38,173 nucleotides of DNA from Vicinamibacterales bacterium. GTDB lineage: Bacteria > Acidobacteriota > Vicinamibacteria > Vicinamibacterales > UBA8438. A program made the position numbers and the translations under genes. Where the stretch lies: positions 20,448-58,620 of the forward strand of contig JAPYUM010000017.1 of the NCBI GenBank assembly GCA_029940535.1, written 5' to 3'. Positions 18,628-25,634 of the stretch are shown one piece after another (within the stretch, counting starts at the first letter, position 1; every line of letters begins with the position of its first letter). Under the pieces are notes generated by a model. The model was not told the origin of the DNA. It saw only the letters and a list, made by a program, of their open reading frames with translations, and did not search any database.

Positions 18628-19251
18628 ATGACGACACGGACCTGGACCGGCCTTGCGAGTGTGCTGCCGCTACTGTTCGTCGCCTGCGGCGGTGATGCGC
18701 CTGGGCCAGCACCGTCGACGCAGCCGATTGAAGAGCGCGCGGGGGCCAGAGACGTGCAGGCCAGCGGGGCGGACTTACCGATCATCGCGCCCGATGACGT
18801 CCAGAAGAGCCAGAGCGGCGCGGTCTTCCAGCGCGTGGCGAACACCGACATCGAGGTGGTCTACGACCGTCCCGTGGCCCGAGGCCGCGAGCTGTTCGGC
18901 GGGATCGTGGCCCTGGACGAGGTGTGGAATCCGGGGGCGAACGATGCGACCGCGATCTCGTTCAGTCGCGACGTGACGGTCAATGGAGAAGCGCTGGCGG
19001 CCGGCCGGTACTCGCTATGGGCCATTCCTGGCGCCGGGGACTGGACCGTCATCTTCAGCACGGCGGCCGACGTGTATCACACGCCGTACCCCGGCGAGGA
19101 ACACGATGCGGTGCGTCTCACCATCACCCCGCGCCGCGGCGACCACGTGGAGACGCTGGCGTACTACTTCCCGATGGTCGAGGAGAAGGACACCGAGCTG
19201 GTTCTGCACTGGGGCGAGACCATAGTCCCAATGATGATTACCGTCCCCTAG
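18628..19251 (+). CDS. DUF2911 lipoprotein
   Basis: This 207-residue protein has a short leader and a lipobox-like LLFVAC, with Cys near residue 20, so it is probably a membrane-anchored lipoprotein. After a Pro/Ala-rich linker the DUF2911 domain is seen: VVYDRPVARGRELFGGIVAL, VWNPGANDATAISFSRDVTV, GEALAAGRYSLWAIPG, WTVIFSTAADVYHTPYP and a final VLHWGETIVPMMI strand. DUF2911 is common in Bacteroidota and Acidobacteriota and has no known biochemical role. AGAGGAG at 18611-18617 fixes the ATG. The 107-bp hairpin element begins 11 bp after its stop and could serve as its 3' end. Confidence 0.9.
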   Translation: MTTRTWTGLASVLPLLFVACGGDAPGPAPSTQPIEERAGARDVQASGADLPIIAPDDVQKSQSGAVFQRVANTDIEVVYDRPVARGRELFGGIVALDEVWNPGANDATAISFSRDVTVNGEALAAGRYSLWAIPGAGDWTVIFSTAADVYHTPYPGEEHDAVRLTITPRRGDHVETLAYYFPMVEEKDTELVLHWGETIVPMMITVP

Positions 19252-19262
19252 TTTCCCGGCGA

Positions 19263-19369
19263 GGTTTTCCTGGCGAGGCGCCCGCCTGGCGGCGTTGCTT
19301 CCTCGGTCACATGCCGCCTGCATGCTCCCTCGTCGCGCCTTGCCAGGCGAACGCCTCGCCAGGAAAACC
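19263..19369 (+). repeat. 107-bp hairpin element, copy 1
   Basis: The arms GGTTTTCCTGGCGAGGCG (19263-19280) and CGCCTCGCCAGGAAAACC (19352-19369) are perfect inverted repeats of 18 bp. After a two-base mismatch the pairing resumes for about seven more pairs (19283-19289 with 19343-19349). The centre is identical to copy 2 over 57 bp. A degenerate echo of the left arm, TTTCCCGGCGAGG, sits just before it at 19253-19265. It fills the gap between the DUF2911 gene and the amidase, whose start is 11 bp beyond the right arm. Confidence 0.9.
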
Positions 19370-19379
19370 AGCGTCATCG

Positions 19380-21128
19380 ATGGATGAAACCAAGTTGGAG
19401 AATGAACAGGGAACTGCCGTGAGCTCTGATACTCGACGCACCGACAATCCCACTCGGGTCACCCGCCGCGACTTCTTATGGTCGTCGGCGGCAGTCGGGA
19501 GCGCGGCGGCGATCGCCGGGCCGATCGCCTGCGCGCCGCCGGGCCCGCCCGACGCCGATCCGGTGCGTGAGGGTGTCGACGCCGTCGACGATTTTCCGCT
19601 CGAGGAGATGACTGTCGACGCGCTGCAGGAGGCGATGGCGAGTGGTGAGTGGACCGCCCGCTCGATCACCGAGGCGTATCTCGCGCGTATCGAACAAGTC
19701 AACCTCGAAGGCCCGGCGCTTCGAGCCGTCATCGAGACGAATCCGGACGTCGAGATTCTTGCCGCCGAGCTGGATCGCGAGCGGGGAGGATCGGGACCAC
19801 GGGGCCCGCTTCACGGGGTGCCGATCGTTCTCAAGGACAACATCGACACGGGCGATCGCATGACCACCACCGCCGGGTCGCTGGCGCTCGAGGGCTGGGT
19901 GCCGCCACGGGACTCCGCCGTCGCCGCCAAGCTGCGGGCCGCCGGGGCGGTGCTGCTGGGCAAGGCCAATCTGAGCGAATGGGCGAACTTCCGGTCCACT
20001 CGGTCGTCGAGCGGATGGAGCGGCCGGGGCGGTCAGTGTCGGAACCCCTACGTGCTCGACCGCAATCCGTGCGGCTCGAGTTCCGGGTCCGGGGTGGCCG
20101 TGTCGGCCAACCTGGCCGCAGTCGCTATCGGGACTGAAACCGACGGGTCGATCGTCTGCCCCTCGACGGCCAACGGCATCGTCGGTATCAAGCCGACGGT
20201 CGGGTTGGTCAGCCGCGCCGGCGTGATCCCGATCTCGCACACACAGGATACGGCGGGACCGATGGCACGCACGGTGCGAGACGCGGCCATCGTCCTCGGC
20301 GTATTGGCCGGAACGGATCCGAATGACCCGGCCACCGCCGACAGCGACACTCGCGGGCTGGTCGACTACACGCCGTTCCTCGACGCGGACGGTCTGCGCG
20401 GCATGCGCATTGGCGTGGCGCGTCGATTTCTAGGTTTCCACGCGGTGGTGGACCAGGTGGTCGAATCCGCCATCGCGGCCATGCAGTCGGCCGGCGCCGT
20501 GATCGTCGACCCGGTCGATCTTCGACCGATCGGTGGGTCGTCGCCAGGCGAGTTCACCACCCTGGGGGCGGCGGAGACGCAGGTCCTGATGTACGAGTTC
20601 AAGGCCGGACTGAACGCCTATCTCGCTCGCCGTGGCGCAGACGCGGAAGTCCGTTCGTTGGCGGACCTTATCGCGTTCAACGAGCGGAACGCCGAGACGG
20701 AGATGCCGTACTTTGGCCAGGAGCGGCTACTCGAGGCGGAGACAAAAGGACCGCTCACCGAACCGAGGTATCTGGCCGCGCTCGCGGCGTCTAGCCGGTT
20801 GTCGAGGGCCGAGGGCATCGATCGCACGATGGACGAGCACCGGCTCGACGCCATCATTGGCCCGACGGGAGGGCCCGCGTGGGTCACCGACCTCGTCAAC
20901 GGCGATCACTTCGGCGGCAGCAGCTCCCAGTATCCGGCGGCGTCCGGCTACCCCAACATCACGGTCCCCGCGGGAGACGTCCATGGCCTGCCAGTCGGTC
21001 TCTCCTTCTTCGGCCGCGCCTGGAGCGAACCGACCCTGATTCGTATCGCCTATGGGTTCGAACAGACCGTGCAGGCCCGCCTCGTGCCGCGCTTCCTCCC
21101 GCGGTTTCCTGCCGAGGCGTCCGCCTGA
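19380..21128 (+). CDS. Tat-targeted amidase-signature family hydrolase
   Basis: This 582-residue enzyme hydrolyses amide bonds with a Ser-cisSer-Lys triad. The lysine is in VLKDNIDTGDRMTTTAGS (Lys152), the cis-serine in CGSSSGSGVAVS (about Ser233) and the nucleophile in TETDGSIVCPS (Ser257). The leader VTRRDFLWSSAAVGSAAAIAG is a twin-arginine signal with a following cysteine (IACAPP) that could be lipidated, so it acts outside the cytoplasm. A GTG at 19419 is an alternative start; the ribosome site for either is poor. The last residues, about RFPAEASA, and the TGA are encoded by hairpin element copy 2, so the original C-terminus has probably been replaced. The gene is bracketed by direct copies of that element. 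The substrate is unknown. Confidence 0.92.
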   Translation: MDETKLENEQGTAVSSDTRRTDNPTRVTRRDFLWSSAAVGSAAAIAGPIACAPPGPPDADPVREGVDAVDDFPLEEMTVDALQEAMASGEWTARSITEAYLARIEQVNLEGPALRAVIETNPDVEILAAELDRERGGSGPRGPLHGVPIVLKDNIDTGDRMTTTAGSLALEGWVPPRDSAVAAKLRAAGAVLLGKANLSEWANFRSTRSSSGWSGRGGQCRNPYVLDRNPCGSSSGSGVAVSANLAAVAIGTETDGSIVCPSTANGIVGIKPTVGLVSRAGVIPISHTQDTAGPMARTVRDAAIVLGVLAGTDPNDPATADSDTRGLVDYTPFLDADGLRGMRIGVARRFLGFHAVVDQVVESAIAAMQSAGAVIVDPVDLRPIGGSSPGEFTTLGAAETQVLMYEFKAGLNAYLARRGADAEVRSLADLIAFNERNAETEMPYFGQERLLEAETKGPLTEPRYLAALAASSRLSRAEGIDRTMDEHRLDAIIGPTGGPAWVTDLVNGDHFGGSSSQYPAASGYPNITVPAGDVHGLPVGLSFFGRAWSEPTLIRIAYGFEQTVQARLVPRFLPRFPAEASA

Positions 21129-21208
21129 CGGCGTTGCTTCCTCGGTCACATGCCGCCTGCATGCTCCCTCGTCGCGCCTTGCCAGCCGAACGCCTCGGCA
21201 GGAAACCG
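21102..21208 (+). repeat. 107-bp hairpin element, copy 2
   Basis: The arms CGGTTTCCTGCCGAGGCGT (21102-21120) and ACGCCTCGGCAGGAAACCG (21190-21208) are perfect 19-bp inverted repeats. Compared with copy 1 it has the same length and nine base differences. Six of these form three matched pairs in the stem (positions 1/107, 3/105 and 11/97), each keeping the base pair. Bases 28-84 are identical in both copies. The left arm is translated as the amidase C-terminus, and the single difference at element position 27 (G in copy 1, A here) completes the amidase TGA stop. Confidence 0.92.
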
Positions 21209-21238
21209 TTCTTCGTCGTGTTTTGGCACTCTCTTGGC

Positions 21239-21256
21239 CTGAGACGGGACACTAGC
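21239..21256 (+). repeat. 18-bp repeat, copy beside hairpin element
   Basis: CTGAGACGGGACACTAGC is identical to the minus-strand copy at 14864-14881. Here it is framed by CTTGGCC (21233-21239) and GGCCAAG (21258-21264), a perfect inverted repeat that the other copy lacks. It lies 30 bp beyond hairpin element copy 2. Confidence 0.6.
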
Positions 21257-21317
21257 TGGCCAAGCGGCCGGCAGCCCAAGGTCTGGGAGACAGGCAAGGC
21301 GTTGCGTTCGAACAACG

Positions 21318-21542
21318 CTACTCGTCGCGGAGTGCGACCGTCGGGTCGACCTTGGTCGCCCGAATGGACGGGATGTACGAGGCCAGGAGCGACGCCGCAA
21401 GCAGGATCAGCGGCGCGGTGACGAGCACGAGTGGTTCGACGGTGGCCAGCATGGCGCGGCCGGCGTCCTCATCAGACACCCGAAGCTGCAACGTCATGGC
21501 ACTCTCGAAGTGCTGCCCCAGCGGCACGGAGACGTGGGGCCT
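21318..21542 (-). pseudogene. C-terminal fragment of an ADOP/FtsX permease
   Basis: This minus-strand frame begins right after a TGA at 21543-21545 and ends with LVTAPLILLAASLLASYIPS then IRATKVDPTVALRDE, the characteristic last membrane helix and tail of MacB/FtsX permeases of the ADOP type. Compare the intact neighbour's ARRTMRVDPMIALRVD. Only about 70 of some 800 residues remain and there is no ribosome site, so it is an orphan remnant and not a gene. Confidence 0.75.
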
Positions 21543-21893
21543 TCAAATCTTGTGACCACTGTCAGTCCGTCATTTTCTTGCGGCGCGTAGTACGGGCCTG
21601 CGGTCGACAGAATTAGGGCCGCCATCCGCCCTGACCAGGACACCGAGTACCGCCGATTCGACAGTCCCGCTCAAGGACCGAATATCTACTGCTCGGATCG
21701 ACCATTCACGGATGCCTGCAGTGGAGCAAGCCGCGTCGTCGACAGATCTGGGATCTGACCTCGGCCCGCTCCTTCGACCTGCTCAGTCATCGCCGTGTTC
21801 GCGCGATTGCCCGATTGTTCGATTCAGGGGCGTGACCAATGTCCTTGCGGATGCCACCCTCGGCCTTCTGTCGCATGCGACGGAGCGCAGTCT
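21543..21893. other. Low-GC stretch without a recognised gene
   Basis: About 350 bp follow the minus-strand cassette. The only coding-like piece is a short minus-strand open frame, 21921 to a TGA at 21787, which reads FDRAEIETALRRMRQKAEGG then IRKDIGHAPESNNRAIARTR. It overlaps the end of the gene at 21894-22187 in another frame, has no good start codon and may be the shifted tail of a once longer protein. A plus-strand frame at 21712-21984 looks non-coding. I see no RNA gene. Confidence 0.4.
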
Positions 21894-22187
21894 CTATTTC
21901 GGCCCGATCAAATGGACGAGGTCAACCAATCGTCGGGGTCGTACGAAGATGAGGCTGAGGCTCTTCAGTTCCTTCAAGTATTGACGGCCGACCGGTGAGA
22001 CTTCGTAGTTCCGCAATTCAGCCGAGGATACGATCTCCTTCGGCACGAGTAGACCCACACGATGCAAGTCTTCAATCGTCAGATCGCCGAACCGCGCCAG
22101 ATCGCCAATTTCGACGTGACCTGATTTGTCGTGAGTAGCACAAACTTCGTCTCGGTGGACAAAGAACTCTACTTCAAGACAACTCAT
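21894..22187 (-). CDS. Small winged-helix-like protein, second gene of unknown cassette
   Basis: This 97-residue protein starts at an ATG inside the last codons of the upstream gene (14-bp overlap), so translation is probably coupled. The middle reads as a winged helix: GDLARFGDLTIEDLHRVGLL, then a two-strand wing ELRNYEVSPVGRQYLKELKS. The YEVSPVGRQYL piece closely resembles the wing and last helix of PadR/MarR-like or type III-associated wHTH modules. No transmembrane segment or signal is present. By my count the 300 bp at 21901-22200 are about 53% GC against about 70% in a sample of the SelD operon, which suggests foreign origin. It could be a regulator or an adaptor of its partner. The family is not recognised and the wHTH call is by pattern. 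Confidence 0.65.
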   Translation of the reverse strand: MSCLEVEFFVHRDEVCATHDKSGHVEIGDLARFGDLTIEDLHRVGLLVPKEIVSSAELRNYEVSPVGRQYLKELKSLSLIFVRPRRLVDLVHLIGPK

Positions 22188-22848
22188 CGCTCGATGCTGT
22201 ATCACTGTCCAGCGGTGGACCCAGCGCGGGGTGCGCCGTGGCCGCAATCGCCGCGGCCGCCGCGAGCTTGTGCTTGGCTTGCCAAGGTGGCCCGACCGAC
22301 CGCCCCATCGCGGACAGGAAAGCGTCGATGTCCTCGCGGCCGAGCACCGCTGCCGCCTCGCGAGACACGCGCTCGCGGTCGTACCAATGCACCGACCAGC
22401 CGCGCGCCTCGGCTGCGTCTGCCAGGGCTTCGCGATACATGACGGAGTCGGCGACAGTCTGCGCGCGATTGTCAGCGATTCGCTCCTCGGTTGTTGGCGG
22501 AAGCTCCGGGCAGACGCGGATCGCGATACTCGCGATTGCCAGGGGTACCGCCGCGGCCAGCGCTGCGAGGCCATCGCGGGCGCCGTGCGTGGCGGACTCT
22601 CGCACGCGTTCGACCAGCGCCACGGCGTCAGCGAGCGAAAGTGCCCGAGCTCCCGGCGTGTTGAGGTAACGTCCTACCGCCCACGATCCTTCGTGGTGAT
22701 GCGGGTGCGTCGGCAGATCGTGATCGGTGAGGTCGATGCGCCGGCGATCGAGGAACTCGCCCCCCACCGTGACGGTGACGAGCACCGCCGAGTTACTGTG
22801 CTCGGCGACGCCGACGGTAGCGGCTTGCTGCGCTTGGCCTCTCGCCAC
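22174..22848 (-). CDS. Conserved-looking cytoplasmic protein of unknown function, GTG start
   Basis: This 224-residue protein begins at GTG 22848, set by a very strong AGGAGGAGG two bases upstream; the open frame extends to 22938 but that part has no ribosome site. The N-terminal strands VGVAEHSNSAVLVTVTVGG and EFLDRRRIDLTDHDLPTHP then HHHEGSWAVGRYLN have the look of a nuclease-type alpha/beta fold. Further on are IRVCPELPPTTEERIADNR, ADSVMYREALADAAEARGW, SVHWYDRERV and MGRSVGPPWQAKHKLAAAAA. A GVAE...DRRRIDL opening followed by a C-terminal W.VHWYDRE strand could be an RNase H-like arrangement, but no complete acidic triad is obvious. It feels like a conserved hypothetical family seen in many phyla; I cannot name it. 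Its stop overlaps the start of the wHTH-like gene. Confidence 0.8.
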   Translation of the reverse strand: MARGQAQQAATVGVAEHSNSAVLVTVTVGGEFLDRRRIDLTDHDLPTHPHHHEGSWAVGRYLNTPGARALSLADAVALVERVRESATHGARDGLAALAAAVPLAIASIAIRVCPELPPTTEERIADNRAQTVADSVMYREALADAAEARGWSVHWYDRERVSREAAAVLGREDIDAFLSAMGRSVGPPWQAKHKLAAAAAIAATAHPALGPPLDSDTASSDELS

Positions 22849-22850
22849 GT

Positions 22851-22859
22851 CCTCCTCCT
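22851..22859 (-). promoter_or_regulatory. Strong ribosome binding site before GTG 22848
   Basis: AGGAGGAGG on the minus strand stands two bases from the GTG, with its first AGGAG at the usual distance of six. It decides the start of the unknown 224-residue protein. Confidence 0.8.
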
Positions 22860-23089
22860 GCGGGGACACACCCCTGCGGTTGACGCCGTCGCTCACTCTC
22901 GTCCGCGATGCCGGCATTGGCCCAGGATGCCGCGTCATCTTCCAGGGAGCGCACGGCGCGACACTCGATTCAGACCGGCACCAACCACGACGGCAGCTGG
23001 TGCGCGCCGCAGCTGCTTCTGTGGCCTCGCAGGCTCACTGTGATTGCGTTGGGCTAATGGGCACCGCTCCGTCAGACTCGACCGAGCAT

Positions 23090-23923
23090 TCAGCGCCGCT
23101 CAGATACAGCATACCGTTCGACTCCGTGCGCTGAGTCGGTGTCGACGTCTGAGATCACTTTCCAGCCGGTCCCTTCGACGTACTCGGGTAGGTCTTCGCT
23201 TCGCACAGCGGACTTCCACGGTTCTGCGATGAGGCGGGTCAGGAACGAGAGCAGCACGCGTTCACCCGGAATCGCGTGTGAGAACACGAACCGGCTTCCG
23301 GGCGATGTGCAGGTGGCCGCGTCCGACAGCAGTCCTCGCACCTCATCGTCTGTCAGGTACTGGAAGAGGCCCTCTGCCAGGAGCACCGAAGGCACCGAGG
23401 ATTGCCAGCGAGCGTCCTCCGACAAGACCTTCGAGAGGGCCTGCTTGCCGAGATCGGCCGCGATTTGGATCATGTTCGCCGGTTGACCCTCGAGGGCGAT
23501 TCCTCTGGCCTTCGCCGCAGACGTCGCGGGATGGTCGACCTCGAAGAACTGGATCTGGCTGTGTTGCGGGGCGAGTCTCAGGCAAAGGGTGTCAAACCCG
23601 GCGCCCACTACCAGCACCTGTCCTGCTCCCTGCTTGATCGCGGCCTCCACCTGCTGCTGCATGAAGATCTTGCGGTGACCGAAGCCCTCGAACTGCCCCG
23701 GCACCATGCGATCCTGGATCTGGTAGACGCGGATCATCCACGGTCGCTTGGACATCCGCATCAAGCGCGGGCCGTAGCCGGGTGACCCCGAGGCCAGGAG
23801 GAGTCGTTCGCTCACGTCCACAAGGCCGGGAGGAAGCCGATACTCCCAGTCGTCCTTGACGCTCAACGTGACCAGGGCAAGCGCCACCTTGAGAGCCGTC
23901 TGGCTCATTCGCCCCTGCTTCAT
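23090..23923 (-). CDS. LCM-type SAM-dependent methyltransferase
   Basis: This 277-residue protein belongs to the leucine-carboxyl-methyltransferase-like group of class I methyltransferases, whose bacterial members often act in polyketide or other small-molecule modification. Visible are the N-terminal SQTALKVALALVTL, a helix with MIRVYQIQDRM, motif I VLVVGAGFDTLCLRL, the acidic EVDHPATSAAK that binds SAM ribose, and LLAEGLFQYLTDDEVRGLL characteristic of the family. Length is normal. ATG 23923 is used; the ATG at 23908 has a slightly better ribosome site. It lies in the accessory patch next to an IS91 remnant and has no biosynthetic neighbours, so it is probably an acquired orphan. The substrate is unknown. 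Confidence 0.88.
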   Translation of the reverse strand: MKQGRMSQTALKVALALVTLSVKDDWEYRLPPGLVDVSERLLLASGSPGYGPRLMRMSKRPWMIRVYQIQDRMVPGQFEGFGHRKIFMQQQVEAAIKQGAGQVLVVGAGFDTLCLRLAPQHSQIQFFEVDHPATSAAKARGIALEGQPANMIQIAADLGKQALSKVLSEDARWQSSVPSVLLAEGLFQYLTDDEVRGLLSDAATCTSPGSRFVFSHAIPGERVLLSFLTRLIAEPWKSAVRSEDLPEYVEGTGWKVISDVDTDSAHGVERYAVSERR

Positions 23924-24015
23924 GGTTGATAGCCCGGAAGATTTCTCAAGTAAGGAGAGGACTCACGGTCTCGACGCACAATGTCTGGTGCGACGGACCG
24001 GCGCCAGCGGACCAG

Positions 24016-24180
24016 CGGTCTCTGGGCGAATTGATGCACCGGAGCTTCGGGATCGACGTGCTCGAGTGTCCGCGGCACCGCGGACGCTTCCGGCTGATCG
24101 CCGTGATTGAAGACCCGGCGGTGGTCACGCGCCTCGTGCGCCATCTGGGCCTGTCGACCCAGATCCCCGAAGCGCGCGCC
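24016..24180 (+). pseudogene. IS91-type transposase C-terminal remnant
   Basis: The frame reads SLGELMHRSFGIDVLECPRH, then RGRFRLIAVIEDPAVVTRLV and RHLGLSTQIPEARA. This is the conserved C-terminal block of IS91/ISCR-like rolling-circle (Y2) transposases, normally with CPRCGGR. Here the second Cys of the CxxC is His and the next Gly is Arg. The catalytic Tyr region and all upstream sequence are missing, and the frame before it is occupied by the start of the methyltransferase on the other strand. It marks an old insertion in this patch; no terminal sequences could be recognised. Confidence 0.75.
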
Positions 24181-24302
24181 CACCGCCAGCTGTTTTCCCC
24201 TGACTCTGTCGCTGCCCATCGGTCCCGCAGTCCCCCCTCGACGGCCGCTCGCGTGGGCGAGGGCCGAACCGCCAGTCGTGCGCGTGCCGGCTGCCTAATT
24301 GC

Positions 24303-25553
24303 TTACTCGACCAAGGCTGAGGAATGGGCGAGGACGAGCGAGGAACCTGCCGCCGTGGCGTCGTAGTAGGAGACGAATCGCTTCGTCTCCACGGCATCGT
24401 ACTCGCCCAGGTTCTGAGCCCACCGGTACCCAATCGGCTGGTAGCGTAGTTCGGCCTCGATCATCAGCGACCCGGCGGCGTCCGGCGAATCCACGACATA
24501 CCGGACGCGGTCTCCGCCGGCCAGGAAGTCGGGGTCGGCATCGGCCCGCCCGCGGACCGCAATGTCGTCGGATGCGGTGGTCTTGTCGAAACCCCGCGGC
24601 AGCAGCCGGTTGTCCTTGACGTAGCGCGCCCCTCTGAGCAGGCCGGTGGTGACGACGCCGTCGGCGTCAGTCATGACCGACTCGTAGATCTGCACTTCGT
24701 CGGCCGCGCGAATCTCCTGGTAGTGGCGCTCGTAGACGGTCGCGTCGGCGTCATTGTCGTTGCCGGCGATCGCGCCGTCTGGCGCAACGGCGCCCGACTC
24801 GAAGACGGTCCGCCCACTGGCGTCGCGGATCGTGACGTGGAGCCACACACGGCGCGACGGGTAGCCGGTCGGTAGCTTGTGGCCGACCCCGCTGGTCACC
24901 GACACGGCGAATTCGATCCCGGCGGCGGTTCTCGCGGTCGTGGTGATGTCGACCGAGGCGGTGTCGGTCTGGAGCTGCCGCTCGGTCGCCCGCGCCGCCG
25001 CCTCGAGTTCCTGCGGGGGCACCGTGACGCCCAGATCGGCACGATACCGGTTGAGCATCCGCAGCATGAAGAAGTTGCCACCAAGGAACGTGTGGCGACC
25101 GAGCCGCTCTCTGGGCTCACCGACCACCGACGTGATGGGGGTAGGTTCCGTGACGGCCGGCATGTGACACGCCTGACAGCTCTGGTCTTCGCGGAACGCG
25201 CTGTGCTGCCATTCCAGATACGGCACCTGCTCGGGCAGCGTGCCGACCACCCGACTCTCGTCCTCGATTGCCGCGGTGTGCATGGGATGGTCGATGGTCT
25301 CTCGTCTGACTGCGCCCTGCCAGTACGGGTCGCGCGCCGACTGGGCCATCATCGAGGCGCGCCAGTTGACCCCGATCGACACGTTCTCGCCAGTGGGTGT
25401 GGTCAGCCCGTTGTGACAGGCCACGCACTCGTACGAGGTCTGGAACGATGGACCACCACGGTCGCCCCGGTCGGTCTGGGGCGCGGTCTGCGCCCGCACC
25501 TCCGCCGGTCCGGCTTGGACCAGCAGCAGGAGTCCCACCGCGCCCGTCGCCAT
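24303..25553 (-). CDS. Exported diheme cytochrome-like protein
   Basis: This 416-residue periplasmic protein has a leader (about residues 1-22) and two c-type heme sites, CVACH (43-47) and CQACH (126-130). Further His-containing segments (HPMHTAA, WQHSAF, GRHTFLGGNF) are candidates for distal ligands. The second half is a beta-rich domain with GVGHKLPTGYPSRRVWLHV followed by TIRDASGRTVFESG. That pattern is seen in multiheme-associated proteins of Acidobacteriota and Planctomycetes. It probably takes part in periplasmic electron transfer or heme-dependent catalysis. An in-frame GTG at 25610 would extend into the inverted repeat at 25594-25634, so the ATG at 25553 is preferred. It follows the S9 peptidase gene by 77 bp on the same strand. 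Confidence 0.82.
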   Translation of the reverse strand: MATGAVGLLLLVQAGPAEVRAQTAPQTDRGDRGGPSFQTSYECVACHNGLTTPTGENVSIGVNWRASMMAQSARDPYWQGAVRRETIDHPMHTAAIEDESRVVGTLPEQVPYLEWQHSAFREDQSCQACHMPAVTEPTPITSVVGEPRERLGRHTFLGGNFFMLRMLNRYRADLGVTVPPQELEAAARATERQLQTDTASVDITTTARTAAGIEFAVSVTSGVGHKLPTGYPSRRVWLHVTIRDASGRTVFESGAVAPDGAIAGNDNDADATVYERHYQEIRAADEVQIYESVMTDADGVVTTGLLRGARYVKDNRLLPRGFDKTTASDDIAVRGRADADPDFLAGGDRVRYVVDSPDAAGSLMIEAELRYQPIGYRWAQNLGEYDAVETKRFVSYYDATAAGSSLVLAHSSALVE

Positions 25554-25593
25554 CGCCGCCCGTGGGCCCGCCGAATGGCCGAATCCTACCGCG

Positions 25594-25634
25594 GTAGCAA
25601 CGGCTGGCACTGCTAACGCGGGGGCCGTTGCTAC
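25594..25634. terminator. Inverted repeat at the S9 peptidase 3' end
   Basis: GTAGCAACGGC (25594-25604) and GCCGTTGCTAC (25624-25634) are perfect 11-bp arms around a 19-bp loop. The TAG stop of the S9 peptidase is inside the right arm. It may be a terminator or attenuator between the peptidase and the diheme gene; no T-tract follows, so this is tentative. Confidence 0.4.

Noticed and set aside
19263-21208. CRISPR-like repeat array
   Set aside because: There are only two full copies 1.7 kb apart with a gene between them; no regular spacers.
21541-21560. TTCAAAT reminiscent of a tRNA-Sec anticodon loop
   Set aside because: Flanking bases do not pair as an anticodon stem and no acceptor or T arm is present.
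22993-23016. GCAGCTG/CAGCTGC hairpin after the LCM methyltransferase
   Set aside because: A 7-bp stem with a 10-base loop and no T-tract is expected by chance in such GC-rich DNA.
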